A DNA stretch of 64,000 nucleotides from Candidatus Marithrix sp. Canyon 246 (GTDB lineage Bacteria; Pseudomonadota; Gammaproteobacteria; Beggiatoales; Beggiatoaceae): positions 54,718 through 118,717 of the forward strand of contig NZ_MCBX01000006.1 in assembly GCF_001723685.1 (NCBI RefSeq), in the 5' to 3' direction. A program made the translations under genes and the position numbers. Below are positions 56,708 through 64,000 of the stretch, in pieces; the first letter of the stretch is position 1; the number at the start of each line of letters is the position of its first letter. The notes beneath the pieces are model-generated. The model had not been told where the DNA came from. It saw only the letters and a list, made by a program, of their open reading frames with translations, and made no database searches.

Positions 56708-57460
56708 TTACTTTTCAGCATCAACGGGCTTATTAGGAAAAACTTTCCGCCCCGTGAACATAGCACTAATTAAACCACTCCGTTCCCTTATTTCGGTGAT
56801 CACAATAGCACTAATATGTAAAACAATAAAAATCAACAAAATATAAAAACAGTAAAGATGAATAGTGATAAATGGTTTACGAAAGTCTCGCATTTCTGCA
56901 TATTTTTCCTTGTTGATGTTTTCCTTGGAATAAGCTTTTAACACCTCGATCTTGCTTGGATCCTCAACAACCCATTCCTTAATAGTTTGACCAAAAGGCG
57001 GATAATAAATATCGGTTCCTGCCAACACTAATCCTGTGATTGCTTGTGTCATCAATGCTAGAAATAGCAGTGTAATCATCACTTTGGCGGCTGGATTATG
57101 TCCTTTATAATATTGAAAATTACCACTAGTAAAACCAGCTTTGTATTCACGTAGTGCAGTAAAAAAACCTTTATCACAGGGCAAAATAGCTTTCCAACGA
57201 GCATATTTATTGCCAATAAAAGCCCAAATAATTCGCCACGCTAGATTCAAACAAAATACATAACCTATATAAACATGAATTGTCTTGAGCAAGATTTTAC
57301 CATCAGTGCTAACGCCAAGGGTTTTGGCATATAAAATCACTAAGCCCACTCCGATAAGCCCAATAACAGCCAAGACATTAATCCAATGAAACCAGCGAGT
57401 ACTACGATCCCAAACGGGATATTCTTTGAGAGTGTTAGATGAAGTATTTTTAGAGTTCAT
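56708..57460 (-). CDS. Cytochrome b561-family membrane protein (Ni/Fe-hydrogenase b-type)
   Basis: 250 residues with four or five membrane helices: WFHWINVLAVIGLIGVGLVI (first haem His in RWFHW), HVYIGYVFCLNLAWRIIWAF (His), MITLLFLALMTQAITGLVLA, and IHLYCFYILLIFIVLHISAI (two His). It fits the PF01292 dihaem cytochromes that pass electrons between quinones and periplasmic partners. No hydrogenase or other partner is adjacent, so its donor is unknown. It faces fba, with the hairpin between them. Confidence 0.88.
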   Translation of the reverse strand: MNSKNTSSNTLKEYPVWDRSTRWFHWINVLAVIGLIGVGLVILYAKTLGVSTDGKILLKTIHVYIGYVFCLNLAWRIIWAFIGNKYARWKAILPCDKGFFTALREYKAGFTSGNFQYYKGHNPAAKVMITLLFLALMTQAITGLVLAGTDIYYPPFGQTIKEWVVEDPSKIEVLKAYSKENINKEKYAEMRDFRKPFITIHLYCFYILLIFIVLHISAIVITEIRERSGLISAMFTGRKVFPNKPVDAEK

Positions 57461-57556
57461 TTTTTTATTCCTTTCAAATTATGCAGTTTCTAACCAATTA
57501 TTATAACACTTAGAACAACGATTGAAATGTGCAAACCACTAAAAGAACAAAATAAT

Positions 57557-58915
57557 TCATTTATTCACCATCCTAGATAATTCTTCCACCATATACAACG
57601 GCAGAGAAAGTAGCCTGAATTTTCCAGAGGCTCTGGGCAAAGATATTGGAATTTCACAGTAAGAAGGTATATCAGCATTAAAGCGAACACCATAATCAAG
57701 TTGTTTTTCTTGAATAAAAACATGGAGTGATTTAAGCGTTCCTGTCTTACCTGCCTTGATTTCTACCGGTATTATTTTTGATCCATAATTCAATATATAG
57801 TCAATTTCTGCTGATGATTGTCTCTTTTCTCGGCACCAATAAAACAATTCAGGTTCTTCATAAGAAGGTTTGGCATAAAGCAGGTGTTGACCAATAAATT
57901 GTTCACACATTGAACCTGAATTAATCAATGTCACTTCATCAGCTGCTTCAATCTCTGCATAGTTGACTCCACAAGCTTTGGTAAGTAATCCTACATCTAA
58001 AAACAAAGGCTTTTGTATCTTTTCATTGGTTTGCGCTCTCAGTGGAATACCATTAGCGGCAGTATGATAAACTGGATAGTAAATTTTCGCTAATTCAAGC
58101 AAATGCAAGGCATTTTTTAAATAAGAACTTTTTTCATTTGAGTCTAAATTGACATATTTTAATTTTTGACCGATCTGAAAAGGTAATTTTTTAAAAACTT
58201 TTTGTATTATACTATGTTTAAAACGGCGACCATATTTACTAAAATCATCGCGATAGCTTAATAATATTGATTGCTTTATCATGTCAACTTCTAGTAGTGA
58301 GCCGGTATCTTTATAAACTTGGATGGCTTCAGGCATACCGCCAATGGCAAGATAAAGTTTGAACATTTTGATTAATTCATCATGAATCACACAAAAAAAT
58401 GGCGTACTAGAATCATATTGTTCAATAAATTCCCCAAGTTGTTCTTTTCCAATAGCTTTTAAAAAATCCTTGAACTTTAATGGTCCCAAGTGCATGTATT
58501 CAATTCTGCCAACCGGCATTGAAAATGAATGCTCTTCCAGAATAAAATCTAGTAAAGAGCCAGCGGCAATGATATGAAGTTGGGGCAAGATTTCATAAAA
58601 ATAACGTAAACTAGCGAGTACTTGTGGAGCAGTCTGAATTTCATCTAAAAAAATCAGTGTTTTGCCGGGAATGATTTTCTGCGAGGCTTTAAGTTCTAGC
58701 AAAACAATAATCTGCTTTGGATCTTTTGACTGAAAACAGGCAATATAGTCGTCATTCAATTCAAAGTTGATTTCTAAAATATCTAAGGCATAGATTTGGG
58801 CAAACTGGCGAACCAGATATGATTTACCAACTTGTCTTGCTCCTCGAATTACTAAGGGCTTTCGTGTATTTTTATCCTTCCACTGTTCCAGATAACTTAG
58901 CTCAGATCTTTTCAT
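57557..58915 (-). CDS. AAA_14/DUF4143 ATPase
   Basis: 452 residues. Walker A VIRGARQVGKSYLVRQFAQ (22-40), Walker B TLIFLDEIQTAPQVLASLRY near 87-106, and sensor region LHIIAAGSLLDFIL. The C-terminal DUF4143 domain is PD-(D/E)XK-like, with SAEIDYILNYGSKIIPVEIK (E-D and E-x-K), followed by AGKTGTLKSL. The family is common in multiple copies in large genomes; proposed roles range from defence to toxin-antitoxin-like functions. It stands alone. A broken relative is at 48246-48800. Confidence 0.88.
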   Translation of the reverse strand: MKRSELSYLEQWKDKNTRKPLVIRGARQVGKSYLVRQFAQIYALDILEINFELNDDYIACFQSKDPKQIIVLLELKASQKIIPGKTLIFLDEIQTAPQVLASLRYFYEILPQLHIIAAGSLLDFILEEHSFSMPVGRIEYMHLGPLKFKDFLKAIGKEQLGEFIEQYDSSTPFFCVIHDELIKMFKLYLAIGGMPEAIQVYKDTGSLLEVDMIKQSILLSYRDDFSKYGRRFKHSIIQKVFKKLPFQIGQKLKYVNLDSNEKSSYLKNALHLLELAKIYYPVYHTAANGIPLRAQTNEKIQKPLFLDVGLLTKACGVNYAEIEAADEVTLINSGSMCEQFIGQHLLYAKPSYEEPELFYWCREKRQSSAEIDYILNYGSKIIPVEIKAGKTGTLKSLHVFIQEKQLDYGVRFNADIPSYCEIPISLPRASGKFRLLSLPLYMVEELSRMVNK

Positions 58916-59046
58916 ACTATTTATAATGTTTAAACTTACCCCTTAATATATACATATTAAGGAATTTTGTAAAGGTACATTTAGTCATATAAAGTAATTT
59001 TGTAAGGGTTATTTTATTTTTATAGACTTTATAATCAACAAAAATA

Positions 59047-59098
59047 AGCCCTGAAGGGGCGACATAATATAAGGTAATTATTTCGCCCCTTCAGGGCT
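59047..59098. repeat. Inverted repeat pair AGCCCTGAAGGGGCGA
   Basis: 16-base arms at 59047-59062 and 59083-59098, perfectly complementary, with a 20-base AT spacer. Same theme as the repeats at 48827-48930. It stands between two leftward genes and may form a long hairpin that terminates the moeA-copy transcript. Confidence 0.8.
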
Positions 59099-59115
59099 AA
59101 AATCTTTCCTATGCT

Positions 59116-60099
59116 TCAAATCAACCCATCAAACGGTTCCACCAAAACTTCATCACCTGCCGCTACATTGCCACTATCTTTCGGCAAGATAATAAAACAA
59201 TTCGCCTGACTCATAGAGCTTAAAATTCCAGAACCTTGTCGCCCTGTGCTTTTTACTACTAATTGCCCTTGTTCGTTTGTTTCTATGATGCCGCGTTGAA
59301 AATCTACACGCCCGGGAGGTTTTTTGAATGCTGTTAGGGATGGTACGGTGAATCTTATTGGTGTTTGCTTAGTTTGCCCCATCATTAGACGTAATGCTGG
59401 TTGTACAAATTGGTAAAATGTTGCCATTACTGATACTGGGTTGCCGGGTAAGCCAAAAAATACAGCATTTTTCACCGTACCAAAAGCTAAAGGTTTGCCC
59501 GGTTTCATCGCAATTTTCCAGAAATTAATTTTACCGACGCGGCGTAAGCAATCGGTTACATAATCGGCATCACCTACTGATACTCCACCTGATGTAATAA
59601 TCGCGTCATTGCCATTAGCGGCTTCTATAAAGGCTGCTTCAATAGCTTCAGGCTGATCTGGTATGACTCCCATATCAAGAAATTCTATACCTAAACTACT
59701 CAACATTGCATATATGGTATAGCGATTACTATCATAGATTTGCCCAGCTTGTGGTATTTCACCCAAGGAACATAATTCATCACCAGTTGAAAAAAATGCT
59801 ACCCGTAAGCGGCGTTTAACTTTAAGTTCTGGAATACCTAAAGAAGCTAATAAACCAATATCAGCAGCTAGTAAAGATTTACCAGCTTTTAATACTACAT
59901 CACCAACTTGAATATCTTCACCAGCTAAACGTATATTTTGTCCAGCTTTATGCCCAACTTCAATATGAATTATATCTGCATTACGCTCAACATCTTCCTG
60001 CATAATTACACAATCACAATCGCTAGGAATTACAGCACCAGTATAGATTCTGATACATTCTCCAGCATTAACAATTTGAATTGTCACAAGTATTCATAA
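59116..60099 (-). pseudogene. moeA copy with N-terminal deletion
   Basis: From codon 97 onward (AGECIRIYTGAVIPSDCDCV) it is almost identical to the intact moeA at 61591-62832, with a few changes near the end (FIILPKDSGNVAAGDEVLVE). In front, the original first codons of moeA (MNTCDN from ATG 60099, and about 15 bases upstream of it) are joined directly to codon 97, with the roughly 270 bases between them removed and the frame closed by a TAA. An ATG at 60087 could make a fragment lacking the first domain. It is a tandem duplicate of moeA decayed by an internal deletion. Confidence 0.92.
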
Positions 60100-60111
60100 T
60101 ATGAAAGAATT

Positions 60112-60576
60112 TTATTTGAAATAAGCTTCATTAATTTTAATCTGATTAGTGCCTTTTTTTAATATACCAGCGTATTGTTTTTTAAATTGCTTTTTTAATT
60201 TCATAAATTTTTGATTAGCGGCGTTTGGTACACTAGTTGATACAATAAAACCATAAATTTTTTCCATTTTTATCTGATGACTTTTAAAATATTCTATTGT
60301 TTCGCAAATTTGTTTAAAAGCATGTTCTAAGTTTGTACCTTTTAATTCAACAAACATAAAATATGCAGTATCACATTTGACGAAAACATAATCACATTTT
60401 ATTTGTGATATCGAAATCAGGCACGAATCTACTTTTATTCGACAATAGTTAGATCTATTTTTGGTTTCAATACTAAATCGTTTCTTATTTTCACTAGCCG
60501 CTGTAGATATTTCAAAACAGTTTAATTTATAATTAAATATACTTTGTAGCTTGTCACAACAGGGGCTATTCATCAT
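60112..60576 (-). CDS. Putative PD-(D/E)XK nuclease partner of the ATPase
   Basis: 154 residues. The core CDYVFVKCDTAYFMFVELKG gives Asp62 and Glu77-x-Lys79 with the right spacing for a PD-(D/E)XK site, and HAFKQICETIEYF adds the trailing Gln/Tyr helix. The C-terminus is Lys-rich and probably contacts nucleic acid. The first 40 residues are short and Cys-containing. It overlaps the ATPase gene by 11 bases, so the products form a pair. I know no named two-gene system with exactly this small nuclease; the family assignment rests on the motif alone. Confidence 0.6.
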   Translation of the reverse strand: MMNSPCCDKLQSIFNYKLNCFEISTAASENKKRFSIETKNRSNYCRIKVDSCLISISQIKCDYVFVKCDTAYFMFVELKGTNLEHAFKQICETIEYFKSHQIKMEKIYGFIVSTSVPNAANQKFMKLKKQFKKQYAGILKKGTNQIKINEAYFK

Positions 60577-61564
60577 ATTCTAGATCTAAAAGTTGTTCAA
60601 ATTCTTCTCCTAATTTTTCTGACACCTCATCTATGATTGTTGCATCAATTACCTTAAGTTCTTCATTCATCATATTTCGTGCGTTTCCATTTTCTATAGA
60701 ATAAACTGCTACTCTTTCAAAATCTAACCATTTATCTGATGATACAATTTTATTAACTTTTTCTTTTAAAAAAGGTTTTGCTTTTACTACGTTATGAGCT
60801 TGAATTAGATTATTTAGTGCAGTTAATATATAAGGACTATGAGTTGTGATAACTAACTTATTGTTTTTATAAGTACATTGTTGAATGATATATTCAACTA
60901 TGTTTTTCTGAGTTTCAGGATATAAATTTAACTCAGGTTCTTCTATCGCAAATATTTGAGCTTGTTTTGATGAAAAATATTTTAATATAACGTAAAGAGG
61001 TATTGCTGCTTGAAGCCCGCTAGCAGTTTGAGAAAGCGGCAATTCTTTATTATTAGGAAGGTAAATTTTATCAATACCATTTTCAAAGCGATAAGTAACA
61101 TTTAATGGTTCAATATTTAAAGAGTCTAATTGTTTTCTAGCAATTTCAAAGGATGAACCAAATTGTAAGATAAAATCAGGAATGGCAATTTTATTAGCCA
61201 TCATACCCATCATAGATTCTGAAAGCATGGAGACGAGAATTCTTTCTGCGGGAATATATAAAGGTTTTAATTCTGAATTTTTAATCCTGCTATTATTCAG
61301 TTTACAATTTTTATAAATATATGATTGTCCGTATGAAATTAATGTTTCATCTGAAAAAAAATTAATATGTTTGTCTTTAAAAATTTGATGAAACTCAGTT
61401 TCAGTTTTGCCAAGCAATGTTTCCCCACTAATAATAGATAAAATTTTTGCTAATGTACTTTTACCGCTAGCTTGTGGTCCAATAAATATCATTATATCTT
61501 TTATTTCAATACTGATATTTTTCAATGGTCCAAAATTTTTTATGATTAGTTGATTAAATTCCAA
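60566..61564 (-). CDS. AAA_15/OLD-like ATPase of an ATPase + nuclease pair
   Basis: 332 residues. LIIKNFGPLKNISIEIKDIM, Walker A GPQASGKSTLAK (29-40), signature-like SQTASGLQAAIPLYVILKYF near 182, Walker B IFAIEEPELNLYPETQKNIV near 205, and H-loop LVITTHSPYILTALNNL near 238. It resembles the ATPases of Septu-, PARIS- and DUF3696-type defence pairs but has no fused TOPRIM. It stands 26 bases behind moeA and overlaps the nuclease gene. The likely role is a sensor that controls the nuclease. Confidence 0.82.
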   Translation of the reverse strand: MEFNQLIIKNFGPLKNISIEIKDIMIFIGPQASGKSTLAKILSIISGETLLGKTETEFHQIFKDKHINFFSDETLISYGQSYIYKNCKLNNSRIKNSELKPLYIPAERILVSMLSESMMGMMANKIAIPDFILQFGSSFEIARKQLDSLNIEPLNVTYRFENGIDKIYLPNNKELPLSQTASGLQAAIPLYVILKYFSSKQAQIFAIEEPELNLYPETQKNIVEYIIQQCTYKNNKLVITTHSPYILTALNNLIQAHNVVKAKPFLKEKVNKIVSSDKWLDFERVAVYSIENGNARNMMNEELKVIDATIIDEVSEKLGEEFEQLLDLEYDE

Positions 61565-61590
61565 TATAATCTCCAGTTATAAGTTTGAAC

Positions 61591-62832
61591 TTAGGCTCTA
61601 ATTAACCCTTCAAACGGTTCCACCAACACCTCCTCACCTGCCGCTATATTACCACTGTCTTTTGCTAACACAATAAAACAATTCGCCTGACTCATAGAGC
61701 TTAAAATTCCAGAACCTTGTCGCCCTGTGCTTTTTACTACTAATTGCCCTTGTTCGTTTGTTTCTAAGATGCCGCGTTGAAAGTCCACACGCCCCGGATG
61801 TTTTTTTAATGCTGTTAGGGATGGTACGGTGAATCTTATTGGTGGTTGCTTAGTTTGCCCCATCATTAAGCGTAATGCTGGTTGTACAAATTGATAAAAT
61901 GTTGCCATTACTGAAACAGGATTGCCCGGTAAGCCAAAAAATACAGCATTTTTCACCGTACCAAAAGCTAATGGTTTACCCGGTTTCATCGCAATTTTCC
62001 AGAAATTTATTTTACCTACGCGGCGTAAGCAATCAGTTACATAATCAGCATCGCCTACTGATACTCCACCTGATGTAATAATCGCGTCATTGCCATTAGC
62101 GGCTTCTATAAAGGCTGCTTCAATAGCTTCAGGCTGATCTGGTATGACTCCCATATCAAGAAATTCTATACCTAAACTACTCAACATTGCATATATGGTA
62201 TAGCGATTACTATCATAGATTTGCCCAGCTTGTGGTATTTCACCCAAGGAACATAATTCATCACCAGTAGAAAAAAATGCTACTCGTAAGCGGCGTTTGA
62301 CTTTGAGTTCTGGAATACCTAAAGAAGCTAATAAACCAATATCAGCAGCTAGTAAAGATTTACCAGCTTTTAAAACTATATCACCAACTTGAATATCTTC
62401 ACCAGCTAAACGTATATTTTGTCCAGCTTTATGCCCAACTTCAATATGAATTATATCTGCATTACGCTCAACATCTTCCTGCATAATTACACAATCACAA
62501 TCGCTAGGAATTACAGCACCAGTATAGATTCTGATACATTCTCCAGCATTAACACTATCATTATAAGGCTTACCAGCCCATGAAGTGCCAACTACAGTGA
62601 AATCGGTTTTCGTATCTAAATCACCACTACGCACAGCATAACCATCCATAGCCGAATTATTATGTGGAGGCACAGCGATTTTAGAATGTACATCTTCAGC
62701 CAAAATTCGATTTAAAGCACTACGTATAGCTAATTGCTCAAAACCATTTATAGCTTGTAAATCGCGCTCAATGCGAAGTAGAGCTTGTTCTACTGTTAAA
62801 AAATTTGAATTGTTATTGTCACAAGTATTCAT
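61591..62832 (-). CDS. moeA: Molybdopterin molybdenumtransferase
   Basis: 413 residues, the usual MoeA length. Domain order: N-terminal LTVEQALLRIERDLQAINGF and VPPHNNSAMDGYAVR, domain II VNAGECIRIYTGAVIPSDCD, MogA-like domain III with FSTGDELCSLGEIPQAGQIY, DSNRYTI, TSGGVSVGDADYV, MKPGKPLAFG and FGLPGNPVSVMATF, and C-terminal domain IV. It inserts molybdate into adenylylated molybdopterin. It is followed by the ATPase/nuclease cassette and then a decayed copy of itself. The intact one is complete including the N-terminus, so cofactor synthesis should be unaffected. Confidence 0.96.
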   Translation of the reverse strand: MNTCDNNNSNFLTVEQALLRIERDLQAINGFEQLAIRSALNRILAEDVHSKIAVPPHNNSAMDGYAVRSGDLDTKTDFTVVGTSWAGKPYNDSVNAGECIRIYTGAVIPSDCDCVIMQEDVERNADIIHIEVGHKAGQNIRLAGEDIQVGDIVLKAGKSLLAADIGLLASLGIPELKVKRRLRVAFFSTGDELCSLGEIPQAGQIYDSNRYTIYAMLSSLGIEFLDMGVIPDQPEAIEAAFIEAANGNDAIITSGGVSVGDADYVTDCLRRVGKINFWKIAMKPGKPLAFGTVKNAVFFGLPGNPVSVMATFYQFVQPALRLMMGQTKQPPIRFTVPSLTALKKHPGRVDFQRGILETNEQGQLVVKSTGRQGSGILSSMSQANCFIVLAKDSGNIAAGEEVLVEPFEGLIRA

Positions 62833-63163
62833 AATATGAAAGAAAAATAATGAGCCATATTATTATAATATATATATATTTATCAAAAAACAAGTTAAAT
62901 TAAAATCCTGATTCTGACACACAAGATTATAAATAATATAAATCGAGCAATAAAAACAAAAAAAAATATCAAAACAGCCTGACCTTTTTCTCCAGCAAGC
63001 ATTCTATATAAGTATAAAGAAAAAATGTTTTTTCTATTGAAAACCATATTATGGCCATTATATTTATCCTAATGGCCGTAAAATCCGTTGTACTTACTAT
63101 TTAGTACAACTAATTAAGAAATAAACGAATTCACACAATTTAACTCTTAAAGGAGAAACTTTC
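62833..63163. promoter_or_regulatory. Divergent regulatory region with two inverted repeats
   Basis: No gene. It should hold the promoters of leftward moeA and of the rightward LamG gene. Near the latter lie an inverted repeat with 12-base arms and one mismatch (63049-63060 and 63070-63081, core ATGGCC) and a second with arms GTTGTACT / AGTACAAC (63087-63110). These are candidate operator or leader hairpins 50-110 bases ahead of the LamG start. Confidence 0.5.
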
Positions 63164-64000
63164 TTGAAAAAATATACACTTATTAATACTATTATCTTAT
63201 CTGCTGCATTAAGCGGCAATGTTTTGGCTGATTTGAATGATGGATTGGTGGCTTATTACCCGTTTAATGGTGATGCTAAGGATGAATCGGGGAATGGGAA
63301 TGATGGAACGGTTCATGGTAATGTTAATTATGCCGCTGGCAAAATTGGACAAGCTGCAAATTTTTCCGGAAGTCAATATGTTTCCTTGTCATCTGATCGG
63401 TTCTTAGATAACTATTGTCATATAACTATCACTTCATGGTTTCATCATCAAGCTTCTGATGCTAATTATCATCAGATAATCTCAATTGGTGATACTAGAG
63501 GCGGATTGGATCCAATATCTTTTCAATTTCAAAAACAGAAACTTCATAATTTTGGTTTTGAAGATGTTTTTAATAAAAAAGCAATAAAATTAAACATAAA
63601 TTCTAAAAATCCACTGATTGAGAATAATGTTTGGAATTTTCTAGCGGTAACATTAGAAGAGTTGGAAAATGGTTCAAAATTAACCGTTATAATTAATGAT
63701 GAAATCATTCAAGAAATAACTACCTCTGAAAAAGTATGTATCCGATATGATACGAGCATGGAAACACAAATTGGAGCTATTCATGCTCAACAAAATTGGG
63801 TTGGTTTTATAGATGATGTTCGCATTTACAACCGCGCTCTATCAGAATCAGAAGTCCAACAACTTTATACTGCTGAAGAAGAGGAAAATGAACAACCACC
63901 AACAGAAATTTCATCAAAAGCCATTTACGATTCTTCAACAAATACATTATCTTTAGAAGGTATTTTAGTTCCTTTTATAGATGAATTTACGGGCAAAGCA
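63164..64000 (+). CDS. Secreted LamG/concanavalin A-like lectin protein, 3' end outside window
   Basis: At least 279 codons, open to the window end. TTG 63164 is the start: AAAGGAG lies 8 bases upstream and it opens a clear signal peptide (KKYTLINTIILSAALSGNVLA). The LamG_3 domain follows: DGLVAYYPFNGDAKDESGNG, AGKIGQAANFSGSQYVSLSS, ITSWFHHQ, and FIDDVRIYNRALSESEVQQL. An acidic Pro-rich linker (EEEENEQPPTE) leads to another, unseen domain. Such proteins are usually exported adhesins or carbohydrate binders. The function beyond sugar or protein binding cannot be told. Confidence 0.85.
   Translation, partial: MKKYTLINTIILSAALSGNVLADLNDGLVAYYPFNGDAKDESGNGNDGTVHGNVNYAAGKIGQAANFSGSQYVSLSSDRFLDNYCHITITSWFHHQASDANYHQIISIGDTRGGLDPISFQFQKQKLHNFGFEDVFNKKAIKLNINSKNPLIENNVWNFLAVTLEELENGSKLTVIINDEIIQEITTSEKVCIRYDTSMETQIGAIHAQQNWVGFIDDVRIYNRALSESEVQQLYTAEEEENEQPPTEISSKAIYDSSTNTLSLEGILVPFIDEFTGKA

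Overview
The window looks like a chromosomal segment of a low-GC gammaproteobacterium. The housekeeping genes are gltB-gltD, hrpA, a pilB-type ATPase, psd, mltD with four LysM domains, purK-purE, rpmG, pgk-pyk-fba and moeA. TAXI-type TRAP transporters, dispersed palindromic repeats, Rpn-type nucleases, DUF4143 ATPases, a formylglycine-enzyme-like lipoprotein and a LamG lectin protein would fit a filamentous sulfur bacterium of the Beggiatoa/Thiotrichales kind. That placement is inference; no rRNA or tRNA gene is visible to test it.

Layout. 1-5038: glutamate synthase large (5' end outside the window) and small subunits. 5119-10845: accessory block with a ParA-like ATPase, an ABC-type ATPase followed by a wrecked DUF4435-like partner, a scrambled gltB/gltD fragment, and a broken NACHT-HEAT protein whose start codon comes from that gltD fragment. 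10875-11021: MITE-like palindrome. 11151-16958: hrpA, an ATPase + TOPRIM pair inserted behind it, and a short hrpA 3' remnant. 17013-20977: leftward TAXI-TRAP genes, two of them pseudogenes. 21127-25255: second hrpA remnant, Rpn nuclease, orphan DctM, RelBE/StbDE-type toxin-antitoxin pair, scrambled pilB fragment and an XRE regulator. 25280-39293: one leftward operon of about 14 kb that reads as a biosynthetic cluster: DUF1330-like protein, P450, RND exporter, LolA-like protein, AlkC-type DNA glycosylase, PLP decarboxylase, O-methyltransferase, FOXRED2-like flavoprotein, amidohydrolase (frameshifted), HemN-like radical SAM protein (truncated), ATP-grasp ligase and TauE permease. 39631-44625: broken XRE copy, intact pilB, psd and mltD. 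44684-47449: DUF262 + DUF3696-type ATPase + PLD-like protein cassette. 47482-50343: lipase-like protein, broken AAA ATPase, palindromic repeats, and a lipoprotein whose C-terminus has the hallmarks of a diversity-generating retroelement variable region. 50417-56653: IscA-like gene, phhB, purK, purE, rpmG, pgk, pyk, fba. 56708-62832: cytochrome b561, DUF4143 ATPase, and an ATPase + PD-(D/E)XK pair sandwiched between a decayed and an intact moeA. 63164-64000: start of a secreted LamG protein.

Three points stand out. (1) The GC-rich VR-like 3' end of the lipoprotein gene at 49207-49317, with mutation-prone AAC-type codons, implies a trans-acting reverse transcriptase elsewhere in the genome. (2) The 25280-39293 operon combines a HemN-like radical SAM protein, a methyltransferase, a P450, an exporter and an AlkC glycosylase. 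That logic recalls DNA-alkylating natural products with glycosylase self-resistance, but at least three of its genes are damaged here. (3) Accessory cassettes repeatedly sit just 3' of a host gene, with a second, partly deleted copy of that host gene on the far side (gltBD, hrpA, mltD, moeA, and an XRE pair around the biosynthetic island). This suggests one common insertion route based on host-gene homology, followed by deletion decay. No transposase, integrase, CRISPR array or tRNA was found.
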